Shown: positions 26,531-34,991, counted from the stretch's first letter. The stretch: DNA of 58,035 bases from an uncultured Tissierellia bacterium (GCA_946402705.1 CAMIXG010000008.1:1-58035); one strand, 5' to 3'. The notes: generated by a model from the letters alone, not told the origin. Numbers and translations are program-made.

Positions 26531-27543
26531 TTAATATTCATCCTTTGTTTGTAAAGTAAGTAAAGGTAAAATGGTGCTCCAACCAAACCTGTTAGTATAG
26601 TAATTGGTAATTCTGTAGATGAGATACTTCTGGATAAAGTATCTATTAAAAGTAAAAATGAGCCTCCAAATATAAAACTAAGAGGTAGTAATTTACTATT
26701 ATCAGGACCAATCAATATTCTGCAAAAATGTGGAATAACAAGTCCTATCCAACCAATGGTACCAGCTATACACACAGATGATGCAGTTAAGAAGGTAGAA
26801 GAAATTATGATTATTATTTTAAAGACTTTAGTATTTATGCCAAGAGAACTAGCCTCTTTATCACCCAAGGATAGTATATTGATTTTCCAGCTTAGCATGA
26901 TTAGGATACTGGAAAAAATTATTATAACTGGTACTAGAAAATATAGATTATCTATGGATACCTTGGCCAAGCTTCCCATTTGCCAATAAACTATTTCAGG
27001 TAGTTGGGTTTCAGAGTCTGCCATATATTTAATAAGACCCATAAATGAAGTCGTTATCCCAGATACAATTATCCCAGATAATACTAAGATTAAGTCTGAA
27101 GAAAACCTTAATAGTTTAGGTATATAACTAGTTATCATAACAGCTATAATGCCTCCTAAAAAAGAAGCTACTTGAACTCCTAAGACATTGAAATTTAGTA
27201 AAATAGCTATGCCTGCCCCTACAGCAGCACCAGAGGATACACCCAGCATATCTGGTGAGACTAAAGGGTTTTTAAATACACCCTGATAGCTGGCACCAGA
27301 CATAGCTAAAGCTGCACCTACAAAAAGTGCAGCGAGAGCCCTAGGTAGTCTTAGCTTAAAGAGTATAGCTGAAGATTTATCTACAATACCACTATTAGTT
27401 CCAAAAACTTTGGAGATTAGTAACTTGCTCACAGATATAATATTCAAATCATACCTACCAGTTGATAAACTCCATAAAAATATAAGAATTAGAACTCCTA
27501 GTGAGGATAATAAAACTAAAGTATAATTTTTATTTCTAAGCAT
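26527..27543 (-). CDS. BtuC/FecCD-type ABC permease
   Basis: 338 residues with about ten membrane helices. Typical FecCD motifs: LRLPRALAALFVGAALAMSG, the following YQGVFKNPLVSPDMLGVSSG, and the coupling segment TIGWIGLVIPHFCRILIGPD. Transports vitamin B12, haem or ferric siderophores in this family. Context (cobalamin-type riboswitch) favours a corrinoid. Lies between binding protein and ATPase. Confidence 0.92.
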   Translation of the reverse strand: MLRNKNYTLVLLSSLGVLILIFLWSLSTGRYDLNIISVSKLLISKVFGTNSGIVDKSSAILFKLRLPRALAALFVGAALAMSGASYQGVFKNPLVSPDMLGVSSGAAVGAGIAILLNFNVLGVQVASFLGGIIAVMITSYIPKLLRFSSDLILVLSGIIVSGITTSFMGLIKYMADSETQLPEIVYWQMGSLAKVSIDNLYFLVPVIIIFSSILIMLSWKINILSLGDKEASSLGINTKVFKIIIIISSTFLTASSVCIAGTIGWIGLVIPHFCRILIGPDNSKLLPLSFIFGGSFLLLIDTLSRSISSTELPITILTGLVGAPFYLYLLYKQRMNIK

Positions 27544-27553
27544 TTAATCACCA

Positions 27554-28642
27554 TTAATTAGTTTTTATGTCAGTATTAACTTGAGAGTTTAAAATAATTT
27601 TAACTTGTTCATCATTTAACTCAAAGTTATAAAAGTTTTTGTAGAAATCTTTAAGTTCTGCATCCAGATCTAAGTCTGCAAAAATTTCAGGTTGTTGAAC
27701 TTTTGCCATCCACATCATCATAAGTGGAGTTTCAGCACATGGTGCGTCCCATCTATAAGTTCCAATAGGAGTCTTATATACCTTGTTATCTTGTACAGCC
27801 TTTACTTGAGTCCAGTCTTGACCTTCAATTTCATTGTTTTTTATATTATCAACTGTAAAATCATCAAAGTTGCTTAGGTAAATCATTTCAGGATTCCATT
27901 TTATAACCTGCTCCATATTTACAGAAGTTTTATCTTTTACATGTACAGCCACATTTTTACCACCAGTTTTATCAAATAATAATTGGTTTACACTTTTTTC
28001 TCCAAAGATAGTTAACTCTTTATCTCTTAGATAAAGAACTTCTGGCATAGCTTTAAAGTCAGAAGTCTTAGTTTTTTCATCAAAATATGAGATAGTGTCT
28101 TGATGATATTTTACAAGTTTTGCAGCTTGCTCTTCCTTATTTAAAACCTTACCAAGTAAAGTCATACCTTCTTGTAGAGTGTCAAGATTGTCATATTTTA
28201 TGGCAAGGGCAGGTATACCTAGTTCTCCAAGTTTTTTAATTTCTTCTTCTTGATAATCCCAAACTACAACTAAATCAGGATTAAGTTCTGCCATGGCTTC
28301 CATATTGATTGAAAAGTCCTTGCCAATAATATCTGTATTTATTTCTCCAAATTCTTTGGAAATAGTTGGTAAAAAACTGATTTCATAAGATTTAAGGGCA
28401 GACGGGTTCATAGCAACAATTCTGTCAGCACTTCCATCTAAAGTATACATTAGAGATGCCCAAGGTATTGGAGTTATAGCAACAGATTGAATATCTTTTT
28501 TCATAGTTACTTCATTACCAGCCATGTCTATAAGGGTTTGCGTTTCTATACTTTCTTCTTTTGGTGCGGGTTCTGTTTTACCACAAGCAGTGGCAAGGAT
28601 ACTTATTACTAATAAACTAAGTATAATTATTTTCTTTTTCAT
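27554..28642 (-). CDS. BtuF/FepB-type substrate-binding lipoprotein
   Basis: 362 residues, lipobox LATAC. Class III binding-protein fold with a single helical backbone: DMAGNEVTMKKDIQSVAITP, then LNPDLVVVWDYQ, and QVKAVQDNKVYKTPIGTYRW near the end. Captures a chelate or corrinoid outside the cell for the BtuCD-like pair. It sits 11 bases after the NifK-like gene, so the transporter is part of the nitrogenase-like operon. Ligand cannot be read from sequence; haem and siderophore remain alternatives. Confidence 0.88.
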   Translation of the reverse strand: MKKKIIILSLLVISILATACGKTEPAPKEESIETQTLIDMAGNEVTMKKDIQSVAITPIPWASLMYTLDGSADRIVAMNPSALKSYEISFLPTISKEFGEINTDIIGKDFSINMEAMAELNPDLVVVWDYQEEEIKKLGELGIPALAIKYDNLDTLQEGMTLLGKVLNKEEQAAKLVKYHQDTISYFDEKTKTSDFKAMPEVLYLRDKELTIFGEKSVNQLLFDKTGGKNVAVHVKDKTSVNMEQVIKWNPEMIYLSNFDDFTVDNIKNNEIEGQDWTQVKAVQDNKVYKTPIGTYRWDAPCAETPLMMMWMAKVQQPEIFADLDLDAELKDFYKNFYNFELNDEQVKIILNSQVNTDIKTN

Positions 28643-28653
28643 GATACACTCTC

Positions 28654-29715
28654 CTAAATAAATTTTTTAAAGTAGTCCAGACCATCTTGGCCAATTAGAC
28701 TATATTTTATATTTGAAAAATATCTGCCAGATAGTCCAACATAGGGAACTGGAATAAATATTTTTTCATCAAGTTTATAAAGTTTGCTAAATAATACATC
28801 AGCTACTAGGATATCTGATTTACTTATAGCCGCTTGTAAATCAGTTTCTTCAATGGAAGAGATAGCTTTGTCGCAAGTAAAATTTGGATTATTTTTAGCA
28901 GACTTAAGTTCTGATTTTAAAGATAAGATTTCTATATTCTCAAATCCAAAGTCATTTTCAAAGGATTTTGCTAGGGCTAAACTAGTGGTATATTCTCCTA
29001 TTATAAGGACTTTTTCATCTCTCTTATTAGGGCACTTATCATACTTATAATTTAAACCTAGAGAGTTTAAAAGTTTATAAACACCATACTTTCCTATGGG
29101 ATAACCATAGATTTTATTTTGAAAATCATTATCAGCTTCTGGGTTTAAAATAAGGGAGTATTCACCATCCTTGTAGAGGTTTTTACTTCCCAAAAGTTCT
29201 AAGTCAAAGTTATAGGACTTTAGTAGGGCTATAAGTGGATTTAGAAGTTCTTTACTACCATAGGCAAGTTCGGTAAAGCCTACAATTTGAATTTTATTTT
29301 TTACCATTTCAGCACTACCAAATAGATTTTTTGACTTAAAAAAAGCCTTTATTCCTGATTTATAATCCTTAAAACCATTGGTCTTTATATGAAAGACAGG
29401 TTTGTTTGATTTCAAGACTATACTAGAATAATCAGCCCCAACCATTTCTGTAAGGGGAGTTGATATAAGGATGATATCCTTGTTAGTATCTAGGGCATTT
29501 ATTGATGATATCAGTTTATCTTCAGTCCCAAAGTTAAAGTCTAAATCATCAAATCTAGTCTTTAAATAGCTATAGTTTGTGTCAAGTTCATTAAGTTTTC
29601 TATGAGGGGCATCGCAGCCACCAGGTGTATAGACAATTGGCTCGAGATTCATAAGTTTACAAATACTCAAAACACCAGATATATCTGATGCTAGAGGAGG
29701 TAGTAGTTTATTCAT
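28654..29715 (-). CDS. NifK/BchB-like oxidoreductase component 1, large subunit
   Basis: 353 residues. ATG 29715 has GGAGG upstream and overlaps the short NifD-like gene by eight bases; the in-frame ATG at 29730 is rejected. Nitrogenase component 1 motifs: PLASDISGVLSI, YTPGGCDAPH with Cys34 (the cluster-ligand position of NifK, Asp in BchB), LDFNFGTEDKLISSI (as VFGG.E.L...I) and ISTPLTEMVGADY, where the usual STC cysteine is replaced by Pro. The later two-thirds show Rossmann-like domains (VLIIGEYTTSLALAKSF). Works presumably with the 153-residue and NifH-like proteins as a reductase of an unknown substrate. Confidence 0.82.
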   Translation of the reverse strand: MNKLLPPLASDISGVLSICKLMNLEPIVYTPGGCDAPHRKLNELDTNYSYLKTRFDDLDFNFGTEDKLISSINALDTNKDIILISTPLTEMVGADYSSIVLKSNKPVFHIKTNGFKDYKSGIKAFFKSKNLFGSAEMVKNKIQIVGFTELAYGSKELLNPLIALLKSYNFDLELLGSKNLYKDGEYSLILNPEADNDFQNKIYGYPIGKYGVYKLLNSLGLNYKYDKCPNKRDEKVLIIGEYTTSLALAKSFENDFGFENIEILSLKSELKSAKNNPNFTCDKAISSIEETDLQAAISKSDILVADVLFSKLYKLDEKIFIPVPYVGLSGRYFSNIKYSLIGQDGLDYFKKFI

Positions 29716-30169
29716 ACTCAGCACCTCCAAGTTTTATTATTTCATCTTCTATTTCAAATAATCTAGTCCTAATATCCTGACCTCTCTTAGCCATAGGACC
29801 TCGTTTTAATAAGATTAGATTAAGATTTTCTTCTTTAAGTTTTTTTATAAGAGAGTCATAATCAGTGCCAGATACAAGGTCCATACAGGAAAGGTAGATT
29901 AAAATTACATCATTTTTTCCAGTAGCCATTCTTCTTGCAGTTTCTTCAACCCTAGTTATATGGCTTCCAAAAGTAAAGTCTATCTTACTAAGCTCTATAA
30001 AGTTAAATCTATCCAAGTAATTATGGTCTAGCGCCTGAAAATATAGGTGTCTAATACAAATAGGTGCTCCAATAGCTAGAAGTTTAACATTTTTGAATTT
30101 TAGGAGTGAAAAAGCGCCAACCAAGTTGTTATCTTCACATTCTCCTAAAAATATACAGTTGTTTTCCAT
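29708..30169 (-). CDS. Short NifD/BchN-like component 1 subunit (N-terminal domain only)
   Basis: Only 153 residues, while NifD/BchN proteins usually exceed 400. It carries the first domain alone: GECEDNNLVGA (Cys11), GAPICIRH (Cys38), KIDFTFGSHITRVEETARR and YLSCMDLVSGTDY (Cys95). These three cysteines have nearly the spacing of the three BchN/ChlN cluster ligands. With Cys34 of the neighbouring large subunit they could bind one [4Fe-4S] cluster at the interface. AGGAGG precedes the start. The frame ends cleanly, overlapping the next gene, so it is a real short subunit, not a broken one. Confidence 0.8.
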   Translation of the reverse strand: MENNCIFLGECEDNNLVGAFSLLKFKNVKLLAIGAPICIRHLYFQALDHNYLDRFNFIELSKIDFTFGSHITRVEETARRMATGKNDVILIYLSCMDLVSGTDYDSLIKKLKEENLNLILLKRGPMAKRGQDIRTRLFEIEDEIIKLGGAEYE

Positions 30170-30177
30170 ATGGCCTC

Positions 30178-30984
30178 CTATATCTGTAGCATTTGTTCTC
30201 TGATTAGTTCTAGTCCATTTTCATCAAGAGGTTTTGGATTAAGATTTTCTTGATTATTAAAGACTAAGGATGACAAATCATCAAAAAAACTAGTTTCAAA
30301 AACTTCAGCCATAGTTTTTCTCATAAGCTCAACCCTTCTAAGGTCATTATCAAGTGGAACATTATACACTATTCTTCCATCTACAGAATCTACAAACTCT
30401 TTTAAAATATGAAATTCTTTATCACTGCTATGCTTATTAAGTATAAAGCCTCCGAATAGAGGAGCGTCTTTAGTAGAATATCTCTCCACTGACTTTAAAA
30501 TATTATTTGCAGCATAGATAGACATAAACTCTGAACTAGTAACAATATATACTTCGTCTATATAACTATCTCTCATAGGCACTGCAAAGCCACCGCAAAC
30601 AACATCGCCTAAAACATCATATACAATTAGGTCCCAGTCCAAATCAAAAACTTCCAGTTCTTCCAAAAGTTCTAAGGTTGAAGAAATTCCAATTCCAGCA
30701 CAACCAATTCCAGCCACTGGGCCACCAGATTCTATACAGTATACACCCGTAGGACTTTTAAACATTATATCTTCTATTTCTACATCTTCACCACTTTGTA
30801 AAAGCTCAAGTACAGTGGGTATTTTTATAGATGTTAAATTTCTAGTTGAATCAGCTTTGGGATCACATCCTATATGCAAAACTTTCTTACCAGCCTTGGC
30901 AAGGGATGATGATATATTTGATGATATGGTAGATTTCCCAATTCCACCTTTTCCATAAAATGCAATTCTCTTAGGTTTATTCAT
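30178..30984 (-). CDS. NifH/BchL-like ATP-dependent iron-sulfur reductase
   Basis: 268 residues from ATG 30984 (AGGGAGG upstream; the ATG at 31008 lies in the terminator's T-tract and is rejected). P-loop GKGGIGKST (11-19), CDPKADSTR (40-48), cluster ligands Cys95 in AGIGCAGIGI and Cys130 in DVLGDVVCGGFAVP, so the dimer can hold one [4Fe-4S]. The Arg that follows GCAG in true NifH (ADP-ribosylation site) is Ile. It donates electrons with ATP hydrolysis to component 1, here the two genes that follow. No nifEBN, no molybdenum genes and a truncated partner argue against nitrogen fixation. Confidence 0.92.
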   Translation of the reverse strand: MNKPKRIAFYGKGGIGKSTISSNISSSLAKAGKKVLHIGCDPKADSTRNLTSIKIPTVLELLQSGEDVEIEDIMFKSPTGVYCIESGGPVAGIGCAGIGISSTLELLEELEVFDLDWDLIVYDVLGDVVCGGFAVPMRDSYIDEVYIVTSSEFMSIYAANNILKSVERYSTKDAPLFGGFILNKHSSDKEFHILKEFVDSVDGRIVYNVPLDNDLRRVELMRKTMAEVFETSFFDDLSSLVFNNQENLNPKPLDENGLELIREQMLQI

Positions 30985-31008
30985 TTTGTCCTCCCTATTA
31001 TTGAGCAT

Positions 31009-31033
31009 AAAAAAAGACTGAACAAATCAGCCT
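31009..31033 (-). terminator. Riboswitch-controlled intrinsic terminator
   Basis: Minus-strand stem AGGCTGA/TCAGTCT (one G-U) with loop TTTGT is followed by a run of T. It lies between the aptamer (31076-31160) and the ribosome binding site of the NifH-like gene, so it is the likely expression platform: premature termination when ligand is bound. Confidence 0.75.
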
Positions 31034-31038
31034 CTAAT

Positions 31039-31067
31039 ATTTAAAAACTAGTTCCGAATTTTTAAAT
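31039..31067 (-). promoter_or_regulatory. Linker hairpin between aptamer and terminator
   Basis: ATTTAAAAA/TTTTTAAAT arms with an 11-base loop TTCGGAACTAG. Position matches the loop-13 hairpin that forms a kissing contact with L5 in cobalamin riboswitches, but I did not find convincing loop complementarity. Confidence 0.4.
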
Positions 31068-31075
31068 AGCCCACA

Positions 31076-31160
31076 ATTGTAGTAGGTAACCAGACTTAAG
31101 CTTTCGCTTTTACTGTGCCGACTGCGTATAGGATTTTAACCTATTTCCCCTAACTACAAT
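31076..31160 (-). promoter_or_regulatory. Cobalamin-type riboswitch (compact variant)
   Basis: Minus strand. A closing stem pairs ATTGTAGTTAGG (31160-31149) with CCTACTACAAT (31086-31076). Inside are the conserved cobalamin blocks in order: GGGGAAATAGGTT, AAAATCCTA, ACGCAGTCGGCACAGTAA, a small AGC-GAAA-GCT stem and AAGTCTGGTTACCTAC. These match GGGAA..GGTGAAAATCC..CGGCACTGTAA..AAGTCxGGxxACC. At about 85 nt it lacks the peripheral P7-P11 domain, as in small AdoCbl-variant/Cbl-II forms. A terminator follows before the NifH-like gene. Confidence 0.85.
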
Positions 31161-31184
31161 ATTATTCAATTATCACTTAATAAG

Positions 31185-31213
31185 AATATAACAAAAATCA
31201 TAGTTAAAATCAA
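31185..31213 (-). promoter_or_regulatory. Promoter of the riboswitch/nitrogenase-like operon
   Basis: Minus strand TTGATT (31213-31208), 17-bp spacer, TATATT (31190-31185). Transcription would begin near 31178, about 18 nt before the aptamer. Confidence 0.65.
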
Positions 31214-31244
31214 TTGAAAGATAAATTAAAAGTAAAACTGCCTA

Positions 31245-31253
31245 TGGTATAAT
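31245..31253 (+). promoter_or_regulatory. Extended -10 promoter of the two-component operon
   Basis: TGGTATAAT on the plus strand, about 115 bp before the response regulator start at 31367. It is divergent from the riboswitch promoter. No clear -35. Confidence 0.5.
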
Positions 31254-31366
31254 AAAAGTGATGAAAATTAGAAGATATGACTAGTTAAGAAAAGTTTAAG
31301 AAAGAAAAAGATAAATGTTAATAAGTGCTTGATATATTAAAATTAATAAGTTAAGGGGAGGATATT

Positions 31367-32056
31367 ATGAATATTTTAGTTGTAGATGATGATAGGGAGA
31401 TTGTAGAGGCTATTTCAATCTATTTGGAGAATGAAGGATACAATATCATAAAGGCCTATGATGGTTTGGAAGCTCTAAAGGCTGTAGAAGATCAGGAGAT
31501 ACACTTGATAATAATGGATATAATGATGCCAAAGATGGATGGAATAAAGGCAACTACTAGAATTAGAGAAAAGAAAAATATACCAGTCATAATGTTATCT
31601 GCTAAAGGAGAAGATACAGATAAGATAATAGGACTTAATATGGGAGCAGATGACTATATAACTAAACCCTTTAACCCACTTGAACTAATAGCAAGAGTTA
31701 AGAGTCAGCTTAGAAGATATACAGATTTGGGAAGTATGGACATTAAGGAACATATTTTTACTACTGGTGGACTTAAGTTAAATGATGAAACCAAGGAGAT
31801 TTTTGTAGATGGAGAGATAGTACATTTGACTCCTGTTCAGTATAAGATATTAAAACTTCTGATAACAAATCAAGGTAGAGTTTTTTCAATAGACCAAATA
31901 TATGAAAGAGTTTGGGAGGAAGAAGCTTATAATGCTGATAATACAGTGGCAGTTCATATAAGAAAGATAAGAGAAAAGATAGAGTTTGATCCAAAAGAAC
32001 CTAAATATTTAAAGGTGGTGTGGGGTATTGGATATAAGATCGAAAAAATCGACTAA
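31367..32056 (+). CDS. OmpR-family response regulator (VanR-like)
   Basis: 229 residues: receiver domain (VVDDDREI, phospho-acceptor Asp in LIIMDIMMPKMDG, TKPFNPLELIARV) and a C-terminal winged helix (LTPVQYKILKLLITNQGRVF then GIGYKIEK). Preceded by AGGGGAGGA. Its end overlaps the kinase gene by 29 bases. Targets unknown. Resembles VanR-type regulators often linked to envelope or antimicrobial stress; no resistance gene is next to it. Confidence 0.92.
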   Translation: MNILVVDDDREIVEAISIYLENEGYNIIKAYDGLEALKAVEDQEIHLIIMDIMMPKMDGIKATTRIREKKNIPVIMLSAKGEDTDKIIGLNMGADDYITKPFNPLELIARVKSQLRRYTDLGSMDIKEHIFTTGGLKLNDETKEIFVDGEIVHLTPVQYKILKLLITNQGRVFSIDQIYERVWEEEAYNADNTVAVHIRKIREKIEFDPKEPKYLKVVWGIGYKIEKID

Positions 32057-34199
32057 AATATCGGTACAGGAAGTAATAATATTTATATTAACCCTAATAA
32101 TGTTTACTAACTTTTGTATTCTAACAGTGGATATTTTTGCTACTGCTAGAAATAAATCCTATATATCAACTTTTATGCCAGAAGAGGACTATCTATATAG
32201 TCAGGATTTTATCTACAGAACTCAAAATACAATAATAGATTTGAGGGATTATGTATATAAGTATAAGAGTGAGGAAAATATAAAGGCAGGTAAGACCTTA
32301 AACTTTAAGGATAATAACTATAAGGCAGAGTATAATACCTTATTTAATATCTATACAAATGAATTAGGTTATTATCAGGAAGAGGTAAATATCTATGCCA
32401 GAGAAGATGATGCTAATATTAGGGTATCCAAAGATGAGCTGGAGAAAGCTTTTATAAAAGAAAAAAATGATGAAATAGAAGAAATTAGAAAAAATAGTAT
32501 AGATGAAGATTTGGCAAAATTTGAGAGTGTAAAGAGAAGAATAAGAAATATAGACTCCAAGGAAATGTCATATTATGCAACTGATGGAAATATTAAAATT
32601 GCCAATACTAAGAATATAAAAAGAGATGACTTTAAAGAATTTCCAGTCTATGTAATTATAGATAGAGATGGTATAGAAATAGGTAATGAAAGAGCAGAAG
32701 AAAGTACTCGTAGTCACATAGCTCAGGTTGTCAATGAACCTATAGTTGAAAACCAAAGGTATGAAGACAATAAGTACAAAATATTTCTAGGCTATGAATA
32801 TGATTATATAAATGCAAGACTAAATACCTGGAATCAGGCTAGAAAAGACTTTGAAGCTAAGACTCAAAAACTTACCATAGTAGGGTTAATACTGGTATTA
32901 TTAGTTATTAGATTACTTATAATAACAGGAAGAGTAAAAGACAGTGATGAAGTTCAAACTAGGTTTTTAGACAAGATTTTTACAGACATTAATTTTATAA
33001 TATGTTTAGTTTTAATGGGAGCCTGGATATCCTTTGTAGAAACCAGCATATTTAGGAGAAGTAGTATAATAAATGTAAGGGAACTAAAATCTTTATTCCT
33101 AGTAACAATAGTTTCAGGAGGGATAGGACTAGGCTTAGTTTTAGCCTTGGTTAGACACCTAAAGAGAGGAACTTTATGGTCGCACTCCTTGATTTATGTT
33201 GTTATTAATAAAATATTTAAGCTAATATCAAGTGTTTATAATAGTGGGAATTTAACTAAAAAAGCCATAGTTTTATTGATACTATATCCTATAATTTTAA
33301 CATTTACAGCCTTTATATTTCCAGTAACTATAGCCATAGCTGCTTGGATTGTTATAAAAAAGATAGAGAATTTTGAAGCTATAAAAGAAGGGGTAAAGCA
33401 AATAAAAGATGGAGATTTAGATTATAAAATTCAAATAGAAAAAGATGGAGAATTTAAGGAACTGGCAGAAAATATAAATGATATAGGTCAAGGACTTAAA
33501 AGTGCAGTAGATAATGAGCTAGTAAGCGAGAGACATAGGAGTGAATTAATCACTAATGTATCTCATGATATAAGAACTCCTCTAACCTCTATAATAACCT
33601 ATATTGGTCTATTAAAAGTTGAGGAAGATGCTGAAAAGAGAAAAGAGTATGTCGACATACTAGATCAGAAATCTGAAAGACTCAAAAAATTAATAGATGA
33701 CTTATTTGAAGCTTCTAAAGTATCATCTGGAAGCATACCTGTAACCATGGACAGAATAAACTTAGTATCACTCATAACCCAAGGTGTAGGTGAATTAGAT
33801 GATAAGATAAAAGAAAAAAACTTGGACTTTATAATAAGTAAAGAATCAGATGAAATGTATGTAAATGCAGATGGAAACTTGCTTTGGAGAGCTATAGAAA
33901 ATCTTCTATCAAATATATTTAAGTATGGACTGGAAGACTCTAGGGTCTATATAGATATAGTGGAAGAAGATGATAATATAGTGTTTACAATGAAAAATAT
34001 ATCTGCCTATAAACTTAATATATCAGAAAAGGAACTCATGGAAAGATTTAAAAGAGGAGATGAGTCCAGAAGTAGTGAGGGAAGTGGGCTTGGACTTTCA
34101 ATAGCAGAGAGTTTAATAAAGCTTCAAAAGGGTAAATTCTACATTGAAATAGATGGAGATTTATTTAAAACTACTATGATTTTGCAAAAATATAAATAG
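32028..34199 (+). CDS. Large multi-pass sensor histidine kinase (VanS-like)
   Basis: 723 residues with TTG start (GGTGGTGTGGGG upstream), overlapping the regulator by 29 bases. One N-terminal membrane helix, a large (~240 residue) extracellular part rich in charged coiled-coil-like sequence, then about four membrane helices (280-435), a HAMP-like linker (IKEGVKQIKDGDLDYKIQ), HisKA with His in LITNVSHDIRTPLTS and HATPase (NLLSNIFKYGLEDS, GSGLGLSI). The mix of a big sensor domain and extra helices suggests detection at or within the membrane. Followed by a 26-bp palindrome. Confidence 0.9.
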   Translation: MDIRSKKSTKISVQEVIIFILTLIMFTNFCILTVDIFATARNKSYISTFMPEEDYLYSQDFIYRTQNTIIDLRDYVYKYKSEENIKAGKTLNFKDNNYKAEYNTLFNIYTNELGYYQEEVNIYAREDDANIRVSKDELEKAFIKEKNDEIEEIRKNSIDEDLAKFESVKRRIRNIDSKEMSYYATDGNIKIANTKNIKRDDFKEFPVYVIIDRDGIEIGNERAEESTRSHIAQVVNEPIVENQRYEDNKYKIFLGYEYDYINARLNTWNQARKDFEAKTQKLTIVGLILVLLVIRLLIITGRVKDSDEVQTRFLDKIFTDINFIICLVLMGAWISFVETSIFRRSSIINVRELKSLFLVTIVSGGIGLGLVLALVRHLKRGTLWSHSLIYVVINKIFKLISSVYNSGNLTKKAIVLLILYPIILTFTAFIFPVTIAIAAWIVIKKIENFEAIKEGVKQIKDGDLDYKIQIEKDGEFKELAENINDIGQGLKSAVDNELVSERHRSELITNVSHDIRTPLTSIITYIGLLKVEEDAEKRKEYVDILDQKSERLKKLIDDLFEASKVSSGSIPVTMDRINLVSLITQGVGELDDKIKEKNLDFIISKESDEMYVNADGNLLWRAIENLLSNIFKYGLEDSRVYIDIVEEDDNIVFTMKNISAYKLNISEKELMERFKRGDESRSSEGSGLGLSIAESLIKLQKGKFYIEIDGDLFKTTMILQKYK

Positions 34200-34219
34200 G
34201 TTACTTAAGTAACCTATTT
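34194..34219 (+). terminator. Terminator after the kinase gene
   Basis: Perfect 26-bp palindrome (AAATAGGTTACTT and its complement) overlapping the stop codon. It is followed by a short T/A stretch. With no loop it may also be an operator for the next gene. Confidence 0.6.
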
Positions 34220-34241
34220 TAATATTAAAAGGGGGATAAAA

Positions 34242-34859
34242 ATGAAGAAAAGATACTTAGCTTTAGTTTTAGCAGGAACATTATTATTGGCAGCTTGTGG
34301 TGATAAGGGAAAGGTCAAACCAGAGGAAGACACTGAACTTACAGAAACTAATGAGGTAGAAGAAGAGGAAAAAGAAATAAGTAATTGGTTTGTAGATATG
34401 AAAACAGTAGACTTAGATGGAAATGAAGTAGATAAGTCCATGTTTGAAGAGTATGATTTAACTCTTATAAATATATGGGCAAGTTGGTGTCCACCTTGTA
34501 TAATGGAAGTTCCAGAGCTTGAAAAGGTAGCTAATAAGTATACAAATGTTGGAGTAAAAGGACTTATAGTAGAACATGACCCTCAAACTGGACAACTGCT
34601 TGAAGGTATAACAGATTCAAATAGAGAGGCAGTAAATCAAATAATAAAAGATTCAAATGCTCACTATCAACATATCTTGGTTTGGAAAGATTTAATTGCT
34701 ACAGATTTTGCTGAAATAGAGGGTTATCCATATACAGTTTTTGTAGATTCTAATGGAAACTTTGTAGGCAAACCTTTAACAGGTGCAAGAGATGAAGGAC
34801 AATGGTCAAAAATAATAGAAGAAAGATTGGAAATGGTGAAGACACAAAATGAAAAATAA
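34242..34859 (+). CDS. TlpA/ResA-type thioredoxin-fold lipoprotein
   Basis: 205 residues, lipobox LAAC, acidic linker, then a thioredoxin domain with WASWCPPC (CPPC active site) and a cis-Pro region EIEGYPYTVFVD. Extracytoplasmic thiol-disulfide exchange. It forms an operon with a 44-residue CxxC peptide and a NapH-like ferredoxin, a trio also seen in Clostridioides (CD1870-1872 type). The ferredoxin may supply electrons across the membrane to it. Confidence 0.9.
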   Translation: MKKRYLALVLAGTLLLAACGDKGKVKPEEDTELTETNEVEEEEKEISNWFVDMKTVDLDGNEVDKSMFEEYDLTLINIWASWCPPCIMEVPELEKVANKYTNVGVKGLIVEHDPQTGQLLEGITDSNREAVNQIIKDSNAHYQHILVWKDLIATDFAEIEGYPYTVFVDSNGNFVGKPLTGARDEGQWSKIIEERLEMVKTQNEK

Positions 34860-34983
34860 ATTATGGATGGTGTTCTTAAGTATGGGAATAATCTCTATGG
34901 TTTATGGTATTTCAAGAAGTGAAGCTGGAATAGTGTTGATTAAATCAATCAATATTTGTTTGGAATGTATAGGTATAGGATAG
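34849..34983 (+). CDS. CD1871A-family CxxC-motif membrane peptide
   Basis: 44 residues: short basic start (MKNKLW), one membrane helix (MVFLSMGIISMVYGI), then RSEAGIVLIKSINICLECIGIG and stop. The CLECIGIG ending is the hallmark of the CD1871A family, always found between TlpA-like and NapH-like genes. It overlaps the TlpA-like gene by 11 bases and ends eight bases before the ferredoxin start. The CxxC may shuttle electrons between the two. Too short to be picked up by many gene finders. Confidence 0.88.
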   Translation: MKNKLWMVFLSMGIISMVYGISRSEAGIVLIKSINICLECIGIG

Positions 34984-34991
34984 GTGATAGA

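Noticed and set aside
30178..31008. True nitrogen fixation (nifHDK)
   Set aside because: The NifD-like protein has only 153 residues, the NifK-like protein lacks one ligand Cys, there are no nifENB or metal-cofactor genes, and the operon is under a cobalamin-type riboswitch.
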